Source: Levilactobacillus tujiorum (GTDB lineage: Bacteria; Bacillota; Bacilli; Lactobacillales; Lactobacillaceae). From it: a stretch of DNA of 64,000 bases. A program made the position numbers and the translations under genes. Positions 1 through 7,889 of the stretch are shown in pieces. Each line of letters starts with the position of its first letter. Position 1 is the stretch's first letter. The stretch lies in contig NZ_JAAXLK010000004.1 of NCBI RefSeq assembly GCF_012641185.1, positions 1 through 64,000 on the forward strand, in the 5' to 3' direction. The notes below the pieces were generated by a model. The model was given only the letters and a program-made list of their open reading frames with translations, was not told where the DNA came from and did not search any database.

Positions 1-85
1 GAGAGATGATCAGGTAGATAGGCTGGAAGTAGCAGCGCCGTGAGGCGTGGAGCGGACCAGTACTAATCGGTCGAGGACTTAACCA
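1..85 (+). rRNA. rrl: 23S ribosomal RNA, 3' end only (truncated by window edge)
   Basis: The first ~85 bases match the conserved 3' terminal part of bacterial 23S rRNA, including the stretch ending GGTCGAGGACTTAACC near position 84. The rest of the gene lies left of the window. It is followed at normal rrn spacing by 5S rRNA and two tRNAs, so this is the end of an rRNA operon read rightward. Confidence 0.95.
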
Positions 86-159
86 AGTTGAAAACGTGGT
101 TGTTTCCGCGGAAAGTAATTGAATAATATCTAGTTTTGAGGGAAGAAGTTCTCTTATAG

Positions 160-276
<117 letters not shown>

Positions 277-281
277 ATTAT

Positions 282-354
282 TCCGGCATAGCTCAGTTGG
301 TAGAGCACCTGACTGTTAATCAGGTTGTCGACGGTTCGAGCCCGCCTGCCGGAG
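282..354 (+). tRNA. tRNA-Asn (anticodon GTT)
   Basis: A 73-nt cloverleaf: acceptor stem TCCGGCA/TGCCGGA, discriminator G, T-arm with GTTCGAG, anticodon loop CTGTTAA giving anticodon GTT (Asn). CCA is not encoded. Located directly behind 5S rRNA, so it is cotranscribed with the rRNA operon. Confidence 0.96.
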
Positions 355-383
355 TCGGGTTAACCTGGTTAACCAGTTGATAT

Positions 384-456
384 GCCGGCTTAGCTCAGCT
401 GGTAGAGCATCGGTATCGTAAACCGAGGGTCGGGGATTCGAATTCCTCAGCCGGCA
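384..456 (+). tRNA. tRNA-Thr (anticodon CGT)
   Basis: A 73-nt cloverleaf: acceptor GCCGGCT/AGCCGGC, discriminator A, anticodon stem TCGGT/ACCGA with loop ATCGTAA, giving anticodon CGT (reads ACG, Thr). CCA is not encoded. Last gene of the rrn-linked tRNA pair; a terminator follows within 10 bases. Confidence 0.95.
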
Positions 457-462
457 TCAGAT

Positions 463-496
463 AAGTCATTGACCTGTTGGTCAGTGGCTTTTTTTG
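463..496 (+). terminator. Rho-independent terminator of the rrn-tRNA operon
   Basis: Stem GTCATTGACC / GGTCAGTGGC (two G-T pairs) with loop TGTT, followed by seven Ts. It ends the rRNA/tRNA-Asn/tRNA-Thr transcript. Confidence 0.85.
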
Positions 497-550
497 TGCG
501 ACGAATGCTTAAAGAAATTAATAGCAATATCTCTGTATAACAGCAAAAAA

Positions 551-590
551 CATCACTTTCCTACGCGTAATGGGAGTGGTGCTTTTTTTG
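551..590 (+). terminator. Second rho-independent terminator downstream of the rrn operon
   Basis: Stem CATCACTTTC / GGGAGTGGTG with several G-T pairs, followed by GC and seven Ts. It probably backs up the preceding terminator, since there is no gene between them. The bases 591-760 after it hold no gene that I can support, only the inverted repeat TTAACGAAG/CTTCGTTAA (690-698 and 725-733). Confidence 0.65.
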
Positions 591-763
591 CTAGGTGGGC
601 TATTAGATGGGAAACTCATCATGAAAAAGGAAACATGTATGAGCTAATTCGATCGTCGCTTTAAAAATGTGGTTTATTCGACAAGAAAATTAACGAAGTC
701 AGCATGATTCAATGGACTACCTAGCTTCGTTAAATAAGGAGAGTAGCCCATTGCTAATCGGGG

Positions 764-777
764 TGTAAACGGTTACA
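764..777 (+). promoter_or_regulatory. cre site (CcpA operator)
   Basis: TGTAAACGGTTACA fits the Gram-positive cre consensus TGWNANCGNTNWCA at every position and lies inside the larger palindrome GTGTAAACGGTTACAC. It is ~175 bases before the PTS IIB gene, so carbon catabolite control of the PTS genes is inferred. The distance to the start codon is long; the real promoter position is not certain (a weak TTGTGG-N17-TATCCT lies at 890-918). Confidence 0.7.
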
Positions 778-950
778 CGAACGTGGTGCATTGGTATAGT
801 CATGAATTCATAATTGGTATATATCTTTCAACTACTGTTACGACAGCCTTTAAAGCTAAAAAATAATAAATGATTTATTCAAAATGCTATTGTGGTATAC
901 CTGATATAGTGCTATCCTATAAGTATCATTTAAACACGGGAGATGCCATC

Positions 951-1283
951 ATGAAAAATGTATTATTAGTATGTGGTCAAGGAATTTCAAGTCAGTTGTT
1001 CCTCGGGGAAGCTAAGCGTGCGGCGGAAACTCAACGTGTGGCCTTACACTTTACTGCGACCAGCTTAATGGAAGTAACGCCAGCATTGTTGGCTGAACAA
1101 GATCTCGTTTTGTTGGCCCCACAAGTTGCTTACCAGGCTAAAATGCGTGCTAAGATTGGCGATCAGGTTCCTACTGCGATGATTCCTAATGACATTTACG
1201 GTTGGTTGAACAGTCAGGCATTAGTCAAGTTTGCATGTCACCAACTCAACTTCGTACCGGCTGCGGTCGCGGTTGCCTACTAA
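951..1283 (+). CDS. PTS cellobiose/lactose-family EIIB component
   Basis: 110 residues. The N-terminus MKNVLLVCGQGIS shows the beta-strand plus phosphocysteine loop of the IIB Lac/Cel family, with the phosphorylatable Cys at residue 8. This protein passes phosphate from EIIA to sugar during uptake through an EIIC channel, at the inner face of the membrane. The ATG at 951 is chosen because ACGGGAGA precedes it and the protein then starts exactly at the family N-terminus; the in-frame extension to 870 has no SD. A EIIA gene follows 4 bases later. No EIIC gene is in the window, so the sugar is unknown. The small size and missing channel could also mean a regulatory role. Confidence 0.85.
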   Translation: MKNVLLVCGQGISSQLFLGEAKRAAETQRVALHFTATSLMEVTPALLAEQDLVLLAPQVAYQAKMRAKIGDQVPTAMIPNDIYGWLNSQALVKFACHQLNFVPAAVAVAY

Positions 1284-1287
1284 TAAG

Positions 1288-1578
1288 ATGACGCCAACGG
1301 TGGAGCAATTGGCTATGCAGCTGCTGGTCACGGCAGGAACTGCTAAAAATAGTCTCTATCAGGAACTGACTGCGGCGCGCCTTCAGCATCGCCAGCCAGA
1401 TCTGACAAGTTGCCACGACCAGCTCTTGACGGCTCACAAGGTTCAAACGCAAATGATGGCAAAAATGGCTGCTACGGATCTTTCAATGTCTGTCTTGGTA
1501 AGTCATGCAATGGATACTTTGATGGCTGTACAAGGCAACTACGAGCTAATTGAGGCATTGAACTTAGATTGGTCATAA
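1288..1578 (+). CDS. PTS cellobiose/lactose-family EIIA component
   Basis: 96 residues, the usual length for IIA Lac/Cel. The region around residues 69-78 (SVLVSHAMDTL) aligns with the active-site motif of lactose/chitobiose EIIA (MMHGQDHLM), so His73 is the expected phosphoryl acceptor and Asp76 the metal-site Asp. The helical segment with AHKVQT (49-54) is also typical. It begins 4 bases after the EIIB stop and ends at a terminator, so the two form a small operon. The second usual His of QDH is Thr here. There is no EIIC neighbour; the pair may serve an EIIC elsewhere. Confidence 0.85.
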   Translation: MTPTVEQLAMQLLVTAGTAKNSLYQELTAARLQHRQPDLTSCHDQLLTAHKVQTQMMAKMAATDLSMSVLVSHAMDTLMAVQGNYELIEALNLDWS

Positions 1579-1591
1579 AAATTAACAAGCT

Positions 1592-1623
1592 GAGGTCTGG
1601 GATAACTCCCAGATCTTTTTTAG
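1592..1623 (+). terminator. Rho-independent terminator after PTS EIIA
   Basis: Stem GGTCTGGGA / TCCCAGATC, loop TAAC, then six Ts. It closes the PTS pair operon. The 365 bases from here to the next start codon hold only a promoter (1849-1877) and a short hairpin; no gene is seen. Confidence 0.85.
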
Positions 1624-1848
1624 TTATCCTACATTAACTAGTCACACAGGAGAGATTAAATAGCACCCAATGGGTCGATAGTTACTGTTGAGGGGATAGT
1701 CAACGTAAGTTTATTCATTAAAAGTATAATATCGGGCAAACTGCTGAAATGAATAAAAAATAAGAAGATTGCATGAGATAGCTAATAATTTCATCATTGT
1801 TTTTTGCCCGTGGGGGCGGGGATGGAGACGCTTTTATTAGGAAAACCG

Positions 1849-1877
1849 TTGCGTAACGGGACTTCATGAAGTATAAT
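1849..1877 (+). promoter_or_regulatory. Sigma-A promoter of dtpT
   Basis: TTGCGT, 17-base spacer, TATAAT. The predicted transcript starts near 1884 and has a ~105-base leader containing the hairpin CACAATC/GGATTGTG (1916-1943). The leader structure could influence translation, but nothing identifies it as a known riboswitch. Confidence 0.75.
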
Positions 1878-1990
1878 TACAACTATGTTTTATTAGAGGT
1901 CTATGAGACCCTGCCACAATCGCGTTTATTGATTCGGATTGTGAAATATAAAAATATTCATTTTAACCAAGCAATGGAGGTATTATCATT

Positions 1991-3472
1991 TTGAATAACA
2001 AACCAGATTCGACGACTCAAGATCGAACATTCTTCGGTCAACCACGTGGGTTGTCAACGCTGTTCTTCACAGAAATGTGGGAACGGTTCAGTTACTACGG
2101 GATGCGGGCCATCCTTATCTACTACATGTACTACTCCGTTACCCAAGGTGGTCTAGGGTTCGATCAAGCAACGGCTGCCTCAGTGATGTCCATCTACGGG
2201 TCAATGGTTTACCTGTCATCCGTCCTTGGGGGTTACCTGAGTGACCGGGTTTGGGGAAGTCGCCGGACCGTGTTCATTGGTGGGGTGCTCATCATGTTCG
2301 GGCACATTGCCCTTTCAGTTCCTGCCGGTCGAATTGCGCTGTTCATTTCAATTCTCCTAATCGTCTTAGGGACTGGGCTTCTGAAGCCAAACGTATCTGA
2401 AATGGTTGGTGGCCTGTACGATGCCGGGGATACACGGCGTGACTCCGGGTTTACCATCTTCGTCTTTGGGATTAACTTAGGGTCATTAGTGGCCCCATTA
2501 CTAGTTGGTTGGTTAGGGTTGAAGTACAACTTCCACTTAGGGTTCTCCTTGGCAGCCATCGGGATGTTCCTTGGTTTGGTTCAATACTGGTACGGCGGTA
2601 AGAAGTACCTAAGTAAGGATAGCCTTTACCCAACCGACCCATTGGAACCAGGCGACATGAAGAAGCTAGGGGTTCGTTCGACCGTTGGATTAGTCGCTTT
2701 TGCCTTAATCATTCTGTTGATGTTCCTCTTAGGTTCATTGAACTTAAACAACTTCGTTCTTCTCTTATCCATCATCGCCATCGCAACACCAGTCGTTTAC
2801 TTCGTGATCTTCTTGACGAGTAAGAAAGTTACGACGACTGAACGCAAGCACGTTTGGGCATACTTAGGTCTGTTCATTGCGGCCGCTATCTTCTGGGCAA
2901 TCGAAGAACAAGGCTCTTCTGTCTTGGCCTTGTTTGCCGCTAACCAAACGAACAACCACTTCTTGGGGATTCACATCTTACCTTCGTGGTATCAAATGTT
3001 AAACCCACTGTTCATCTTGATTTACACGCCATTCTTTGCTGCTCTGTGGAACCGTCTGGGCAAGAACCAGCCAAGTTCACCAGCTAAGTTTGCAACTGGG
3101 ATGCTGTTCGCCGGTGCTTCTTACCTGATCATCGTGATTCCAGTGATGATGTTCGGTTCAGGCGCTAAGGTTAGCCCACTCTGGTTGGTCGGAAGCTGGG
3201 CCGTAGTTGAAATTGCCGAATTGCTGATTTCGCCAATCGGGTTATCAGTGACGACGAAGCTGGCGCCACGGGCTTTCCAATCACAAATGATGAGTATGTG
3301 GTTCTTAGCCGATGCGGCTGGTCAAGCCGTGAACGCGCAGATCGTTAAGCTGTACACGCCAGAAAATGAAGTAGCTTACTTTATGGGCGTTGCCATCGTA
3401 GCGATCGTTGCCGGACTGATTATGTTTGTCTTGGTTAAACCAATTAAGAACTTAATGGCCGGAATTAAATAA
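1991..3472 (+). CDS. dtpT: Proton-coupled di-/tripeptide transporter (POT/PTR2 family)
   Basis: 493 residues with about 14 hydrophobic segments, the usual size for lactic-acid-bacterial DtpT. The POT signature ExxERFxYY is intact at residues 28-36 (E28, E31, R32, Y35, Y36), which couples proton binding to peptide uptake. The start is a TTG at 1991, supported by GGAGG at 1976-1980 and by the family-like N-terminus; no ATG is suitable. Single-gene unit with its own promoter at 1849 and a terminator just after the stop. In proteolytic lactic acid bacteria this carrier supplies peptides as amino acid source. Confidence 0.95.
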   Translation: MNNKPDSTTQDRTFFGQPRGLSTLFFTEMWERFSYYGMRAILIYYMYYSVTQGGLGFDQATAASVMSIYGSMVYLSSVLGGYLSDRVWGSRRTVFIGGVLIMFGHIALSVPAGRIALFISILLIVLGTGLLKPNVSEMVGGLYDAGDTRRDSGFTIFVFGINLGSLVAPLLVGWLGLKYNFHLGFSLAAIGMFLGLVQYWYGGKKYLSKDSLYPTDPLEPGDMKKLGVRSTVGLVAFALIILLMFLLGSLNLNNFVLLLSIIAIATPVVYFVIFLTSKKVTTTERKHVWAYLGLFIAAAIFWAIEEQGSSVLALFAANQTNNHFLGIHILPSWYQMLNPLFILIYTPFFAALWNRLGKNQPSSPAKFATGMLFAGASYLIIVIPVMMFGSGAKVSPLWLVGSWAVVEIAELLISPIGLSVTTKLAPRAFQSQMMSMWFLADAAGQAVNAQIVKLYTPENEVAYFMGVAIVAIVAGLIMFVLVKPIKNLMAGIK

Positions 3473-3483
3473 TCAATGTTTCT

Positions 3484-3522
3484 AGCAAAAAGTGCTATTC
3501 TGTATGGAATGGCACTTTTTTA
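3484..3522 (+). terminator. Rho-independent terminator after dtpT
   Basis: Hairpin AAAAAGTGCTATTC / GGAATGGCACTTTTT with loop TGTAT, followed by a T run. Directly behind the dtpT stop codon. Confidence 0.9.
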
Positions 3523-3620
3523 TTTGCCTCGTTACTAAAGATTGGTGAACGGTCAGGTGGCAGGCTTATCTATGTTATCTCATTAGTTGTGACTAGCTTA
3601 AACTCAAGGGAGGACTCACG

Positions 3621-4436
3621 ATGGTAAAAGCCGCTTTAATCAGTGACTTACATTTCGATGTGAATCGGCAAAATATCGACCAGTTGTTACCCCAACAAGC
3701 TGGTTACCTGATGCAACAGGGAGTGGGGCTTTACCTGATTGCAGGAGATATTACCAATCACTTCGCGCAATCGCTGGATTACGTTGAGCGGATTCAGCGG
3801 TTAATTGCGCCGGCCAAGGTCCGTTTTATTGCGGGAAACCATGACATGCTTCATGACGTGACGTATGCGGCCCTTGAGAGCCCCTTAGCGCCGACTTATC
3901 TCCATCAGGGGCAATTAGACGTAGCAGAAACTAACTGGCGGATAATCGGCAATAATGGCTGGTATGATTATCAATTCGCTGATAACCTGATCAATCGTGA
4001 CTTTCTCACTTGGAAACGGGCATTTTGGGTCGATAGCACAATTGAACAGCCGCAGACTGACCCGGAGCGCATGACCCACGTTTTGACGGCTGTGGAAGCG
4101 CAGTTGGTGCAAGCACAGGCCGAGCATAAGCGGGTGCTGCTGATGACCCATTTTGTGCCCCGCCGAGACTACATTCGCTATACGGATGATGATCGCTTTT
4201 GGAATATGGCCAATGCCATGCTCGGTAGCCCACGGCTGGGGAAGTTGTTAGAGGACTATCACGTTGAAATTGTCCAATTTGGCCACGTCCACCGGCATTT
4301 CGCACCTCGGCAATTCAACGACACAACTTACTACGACCAGGCGGTGGGGTACCACAATAAACGGATTAATGAATGGAGCCAGACCGATTACTTTACGGAA
4401 TGGCGTCAGCGGTTGCGATTGTTGGAATTAAAATAG
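3621..4436 (+). CDS. Calcineurin-like metallophosphoesterase
   Basis: 271 residues with all motifs of the dimetal phosphoesterase fold: ISDLHFD (D9, H11), AGDIT (D43), GNHD (72-75), THFVPRR near residue 178 and FGHVHRH near residue 219. The family hydrolyses phosphomono- or diesters; the substrate cannot be told from sequence. SD AGGGAGGA sits 8 bases before the ATG. No signal peptide, so cytoplasmic. Alone between the dtpT terminator and the tRNA-Tyr promoter, hence probably monocistronic. Confidence 0.85.
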   Translation: MVKAALISDLHFDVNRQNIDQLLPQQAGYLMQQGVGLYLIAGDITNHFAQSLDYVERIQRLIAPAKVRFIAGNHDMLHDVTYAALESPLAPTYLHQGQLDVAETNWRIIGNNGWYDYQFADNLINRDFLTWKRAFWVDSTIEQPQTDPERMTHVLTAVEAQLVQAQAEHKRVLLMTHFVPRRDYIRYTDDDRFWNMANAMLGSPRLGKLLEDYHVEIVQFGHVHRHFAPRQFNDTTYYDQAVGYHNKRINEWSQTDYFTEWRQRLRLLELK

Positions 4437-4456
4437 AAATATTTTTTAGAAAAGGC

Positions 4457-4485
4457 TTGACGATCTATGCAGAATTCTGTATGAT
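4457..4485 (+). promoter_or_regulatory. Promoter of the tRNA-Tyr/tRNA-Gln unit
   Basis: TTGACG, 17-base spacer, TATGAT (continuing as TATGATAAT). It ends 34 bases before the tRNA-Tyr 5' end, as expected for a stable-RNA promoter. Confidence 0.8.
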
Positions 4486-4519
4486 AATAAACGTTGATTC
4501 GTTACGGCGATTCACTTTT

Positions 4520-4602
4520 GGTGGGGTAGCGAAGTCTGGCTAAACGCGGCGGACTGTAAATCCGCTCCTTCGGGTTCGGTGGTTCGAATCCACTCCCCAC
4601 CA
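4520..4602 (+). tRNA. tRNA-Tyr (anticodon GTA)
   Basis: An 83-nt tRNA with the long variable arm of bacterial tRNA-Tyr. Acceptor GGTGGGG/CCCCACC, discriminator A, anticodon loop CTGTAAA giving GTA. Cotranscribed with tRNA-Gln nine bases downstream. Confidence 0.96.
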
Positions 4603-4611
4603 TTTTATTAT

Positions 4612-4683
4612 TGGGCTATAGCCAAGTGGTAAGGCAACGGGTTTTGATCCCGTGATGCGCTGGTTCGAACCCAGCTAGCCCAA
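4612..4683 (+). tRNA. tRNA-Gln (anticodon TTG)
   Basis: A 72-nt cloverleaf: acceptor TGGGCTA/TAGCCCA, discriminator A, anticodon stem ACGGG/CCCGT with loop TTTTGAT giving TTG (reads CAA/CAG). The UGGG start is typical of bacterial tRNA-Gln. Confidence 0.95.
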
Positions 4684-4686
4684 CTT

Positions 4687-4719
4687 AGACCAGTCACTGT
4701 GTGTGGCTGGTTTTTTTTG
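4687..4719 (+). terminator. Rho-independent terminator of the tRNA-Tyr/tRNA-Gln unit
   Basis: Stem GACCAGTCAC / GTGTGGCTGG with a short loop followed by eight Ts. Confidence 0.88.
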
Positions 4720-4951
4720 TGTCTAAAATTCCGGCAGGCCCTCAATTCCACGGCGGTATCACCGTAATTGACAATTTCGGTGAATTTCGCTAAAGTCAAA
4801 TTAACAATTGCGTTGAGCTAACGATAAGTGGGGTTGATGAACTACCGATGGCGTCACCTGATTTTAGCCGCGGTGGTCTCATTGAAAAGTCGGCTTAAAT
4901 GACTTAACCAGTGGGTTCAGACCACTAAAACGCCACAAGGAGGAAGTTTGT

Positions 4952-5752
4952 ATGAAAATTGGATTTATAGGTGTTGGCGGCATGGCACAAGCGATTATTG
5001 GCGGCTTACTAAAGGCCAAGACCTTTGCGCCGGCTGAGATTACGGTGCACAGTCATCGCGAGGAAAGTTATCTCCCATATGCCCAGGCGCACGACCTGGT
5101 TGCGGCCAAGAGCAATGCTGCGGTCGCGGCCAACAGCGATCTGGTGGTCCTAGCGGTGACCCCCAACGTGGCGCAAGCGGTCTTAACAGAGATTAAGGGG
5201 CAGCTAACGCCAGCTAAAACGTTGATTTCGATTGTTGCGGGACTGTCGTTGGCAGATATGGCTACCCTAATCGGGGCGGATGTACCGACGCTACGGACGT
5301 TACCCAACGTTAATGTGGAAGTCGGGGCCGGGATGACGGCAACGGCCGCCAACGCCGCTTTGACGGGCGAACGGTTAACTGCGGCGTTGCGGGTCTTTGA
5401 TACGATTGGCTCAACGACCATGCTTGCTGAGGAGCAATTTGGCGTTTTCAGTGCGTTGGCCGGGAGTTCACCAGCCTATATTGATTTCTTCATCGACAGT
5501 CTGAGTCGCGCCGGGGTCAAGCATGGGCTCACTAAGCAGCAAGCCACTGAGATTGCGGCGCAGGCAACGCTAGGATCAGCTAAGATGGTCTTACAGAGCC
5601 ACAAGATTCCCTTTGAACTGATTGATCAGGTTTCCTCACCCGGTGGTAGCACGGTGGCCGGTTTATTGGCAATGGAAGAAGCTGGCCTCATGACGGCAGT
5701 GGTTAAGGGTATCGACGCCACGATTAAACGCGATGCGGGTGAAACGGATTAG
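4952..5752 (+). CDS. proC: Pyrroline-5-carboxylate reductase (ProC)
   Basis: 266 residues. The N-terminal Rossmann motif GFIGVGGMAQAI (residues 4-15) binds NAD(P)H. The C-terminal helical dimerisation domain holds the family signature with SPAYIDFFIDSL (near 171-182) and the segment VSSPGGSTVAGL (near 230-241). It reduces 1-pyrroline-5-carboxylate to L-proline in the cytoplasm, the last step of proline synthesis. AAGGAGGAAG precedes the ATG by seven bases. It appears monocistronic; the stretch before it (4720-4951) shows no gene or recognised riboswitch. Confidence 0.95.
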   Translation: MKIGFIGVGGMAQAIIGGLLKAKTFAPAEITVHSHREESYLPYAQAHDLVAAKSNAAVAANSDLVVLAVTPNVAQAVLTEIKGQLTPAKTLISIVAGLSLADMATLIGADVPTLRTLPNVNVEVGAGMTATAANAALTGERLTAALRVFDTIGSTTMLAEEQFGVFSALAGSSPAYIDFFIDSLSRAGVKHGLTKQQATEIAAQATLGSAKMVLQSHKIPFELIDQVSSPGGSTVAGLLAMEEAGLMTAVVKGIDATIKRDAGETD

Positions 5753-5867
5753 CCACGAGATGATCCGCATTACATGGAGTGATGCTGGTTACCTTCCGTT
5801 CGCCAGATAGGGGCCGGAACGGCAGCGAGCCTGGCAAGACTTATGGCAATAAATTGACTCGTGTCAG

Positions 5868-5896
5868 TTGCAATTTTGGTCTATACCGATTACAAT
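5868..5896 (+). promoter_or_regulatory. nagA promoter with a GntR/HutC-type operator in the spacer
   Basis: TTGCAA, 17-base spacer, TACAAT. The spacer (5874-5890) contains TTTTGGTCTATACCGAT, whose core GGTCTATACC is a near-palindrome resembling the NagR/YvoA dre site (TGGTCTAGACCA type). A bound repressor would block the promoter. The gene for a matching regulator follows nagA. That GlcNAc-6-phosphate or glucosamine-6-phosphate relieves repression is knowledge of the family, not visible here. Confidence 0.75.
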
Positions 5897-5941
5897 GAGA
5901 ATGTACGAAATAGTTGTTGTCATGTGATGAGGAGGAGACTC

Positions 5942-7084
5942 ATGAGTATTGTCTTAAAGCACGCTAAGATTTATACCGGGGATGATGTCATTCCCGATGG
6001 TTACATCCGGTTTGATCAACAGATCGAAGCGGTTGGTCCGGTTGCCGATTTCCGGCCGCTACCAGCCGATGAGATTCACGTGGTCACTGGGCGGACAATT
6101 GTGCCCGGCTTTATCGATGTCCATAGCCATGGGGGTTATGGATATGATAGTATGGATGGTGACCCTGATCAGATTGATCAGATGGTCAACTTGATGGTTC
6201 ATGAAGGGATTACGTCGATCTTTCCAACGACCATGACCCAGTCCAATGACGCGATTGATCATGCGATGCGTGGCGTGGCTGAAGCGGCTAAACGCAATCC
6301 GGTCATTCAAGGCGTGCACTTGGAAGGGCCTTTTATTGCCGCCATCTTTAAGGGCGCACAACCAGAAAAGTACATCAAGGATCCCGATGTTTCGCTGCTG
6401 GATCGGTGGAACAAGCTCTCTGGCGGACGGGTTAAATTAATTACGTATGCGCCAGAAGATCCAGGTTCCAAGGCCTTTGAAGCCTACTGCTTGGCTAATA
6501 AGATTGTGCCTTCAGTGGGACATTCCAATGCGACGCGCGAACAGCTGTTGGAGAGCCGGGCCACTCACGTCACGCATCTGTATAATGCGCAACGGGGACT
6601 GCGGCACCGCGAACCAGGGGTCACCGGGCATGCGATGTTGGAAGACAACTTGTACTGTGAACTTATCTGTGATGGGTTCCACATTGTGCCCGATATGATC
6701 AAGCTGGCCTATGAACAAAAGGGGCCACATCGCTTGGAACTGGTTACGGACTCCATGCGCGCCAAGGGAATGCCTGAAGGGGTCAGCGAACTTGGTGGGC
6801 AAAAGGTGATTGTGAAGGATCGCCAAGCACGGCTGGAGAGCGGTAATTTAGCCGGTTCCGTGTTGCGGTTTGACGAAGCCTTTAGAAATATTATGGCCTT
6901 TACGGGTTGCGATATGAATGACGCGGTCCAAATGAGTTCGGTTAACCAAGCCGAAGAATTTAACTTAACCCAAAAGGGTAAGCTAGTGCCGGGACGTGAT
7001 GCTGACTTAAACCTATTTACACGTGAGTTACAATTAGAAACGACGTATAGTTTAGGTCGGAAATTTAGCCACGACGCTAAATAA
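5942..7084 (+). CDS. nagA: N-acetylglucosamine-6-phosphate deacetylase
   Basis: 380 residues. The amidohydrolase metal motif DVHSHGGYGYD lies at ~59-69. Further conserved parts are HLEGPFI (near 126-132), a VGHSNAT segment (~193-199), THLYNA (~213-218) with the usual His, and LVTDSM with the catalytic Asp (~271-276). The enzyme removes acetate from GlcNAc-6-P in amino sugar and cell-wall recycling. The ATG at 5942 has GAGGAGGAG four to ten bases upstream; an in-frame longer reading from 5861 would run through the promoter and is rejected. The regulator gene follows after 36 bases with no terminator between, so nagA-nagR is an operon. Confidence 0.95.
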   Translation: MSIVLKHAKIYTGDDVIPDGYIRFDQQIEAVGPVADFRPLPADEIHVVTGRTIVPGFIDVHSHGGYGYDSMDGDPDQIDQMVNLMVHEGITSIFPTTMTQSNDAIDHAMRGVAEAAKRNPVIQGVHLEGPFIAAIFKGAQPEKYIKDPDVSLLDRWNKLSGGRVKLITYAPEDPGSKAFEAYCLANKIVPSVGHSNATREQLLESRATHVTHLYNAQRGLRHREPGVTGHAMLEDNLYCELICDGFHIVPDMIKLAYEQKGPHRLELVTDSMRAKGMPEGVSELGGQKVIVKDRQARLESGNLAGSVLRFDEAFRNIMAFTGCDMNDAVQMSSVNQAEEFNLTQKGKLVPGRDADLNLFTRELQLETTYSLGRKFSHDAK

Positions 7085-7120
7085 AAATTTTGTTGTTTTT
7101 GTAGAAGGGACGTAGGTGCT

Positions 7121-7822
7121 GTGAGTTCACCGATTTATATTCAAATTCATAATGACATTAAACGGGCTATTGAGGCTGGTAAGTGGGCAGTTGGCGATCG
7201 GATACCGTCCGAGCGGGAACTGTCTCGAGATTTTGATGTGAGTCGGATGACGCTCCGTCAGGCTATTCAAACCTTAGTTGACGAAGGGATTTTGGAACGG
7301 CAAGTTGGTTCCGGAACTTACGTGGCCAACCAGAAGGTGCAAGAAAAGATGTCTGGCGTCACGAGTTTTACGGATCTGATGCTGGCACAGGGGAAACAAC
7401 CCGCTAGCAAGACGATTTCGTATCACGTGATGAGCCCATCACTCAGTGAAGCTGAGAAGTTGAAACTGAGTGAAGACGAACAAGTCTTACGGATGGAACG
7501 GATTCGCTTCGGCGATGATGTGCCCATCTGTTTTGAGGTGGCAACAGTGCCGGAACACTTGGTTGATGGCCTGAGTAAGCAAGAAGTGACCAGTTCACTG
7601 TACCGTGCTTTGGAGGATAAGAAGAATCTTAATCCAGGAAAAGCACAACAGACGGTTTCCGCAATGTCGGCTTCTGAGCGCATTGCAGAATACCTTAAGA
7701 TCAAGCGGGGCGATGCGATCTTACGGCTACGCCAAGTGACCTATCTGCAAGACGGGACGCCATTTGAGTACGTGCGGACGCAATACGTCGGCGAACGATT
7801 TGAATTTTATCTTGAAAAATAA
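7121..7822 (+). CDS. nagR: GntR/HutC-family transcriptional regulator (NagR-like)
   Basis: 233 residues. The N-terminal winged helix (about 5-70) shows SPIYIQIHNDIKRAIEAG, GDRIPSERELSRDF and SRMTLRQAI, the standard GntR DNA-binding motifs. The rest (about 90-228) is a UTRA effector domain, defining the HutC subfamily to which NagR/YvoA belongs. Start is a GTG at 7121 with AGAAGGGA upstream. It follows nagA, and a matching operator lies in the nagA promoter, so control of the amino-sugar operon, including its own gene, is a good inference. Close alternatives in the same subfamily (TreR-like) fit the context less well. Confidence 0.88.
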   Translation: MSSPIYIQIHNDIKRAIEAGKWAVGDRIPSERELSRDFDVSRMTLRQAIQTLVDEGILERQVGSGTYVANQKVQEKMSGVTSFTDLMLAQGKQPASKTISYHVMSPSLSEAEKLKLSEDEQVLRMERIRFGDDVPICFEVATVPEHLVDGLSKQEVTSSLYRALEDKKNLNPGKAQQTVSAMSASERIAEYLKIKRGDAILRLRQVTYLQDGTPFEYVRTQYVGERFEFYLEK

Positions 7823-7825
7823 ATG

Positions 7826-7860
7826 AGGGGGAGCTGAACGGTGAGTCAGCTCCCTTTTTG
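7826..7860 (+). terminator. Rho-independent terminator after nagR
   Basis: Stem GGGAGCTGA / TCAGCTCCC with loop ACGGTGAG, then five Ts. Confidence 0.88.
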
Positions 7861-7889
7861 CAAAACCAATGGCGAGGACGCGATGACTC

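Noticed and set aside
690-733. Inverted repeat TTAACGAAG/CTTCGTTAA as a terminator or operator
   Set aside because: No U run and no adjacent gene; loop of 26 bases. Left as an unexplained repeat.
5861-5941. Longer nagA reading from 5861
   Set aside because: It would include the promoter and operator; the SD-linked ATG at 5942 gives the family-length protein.
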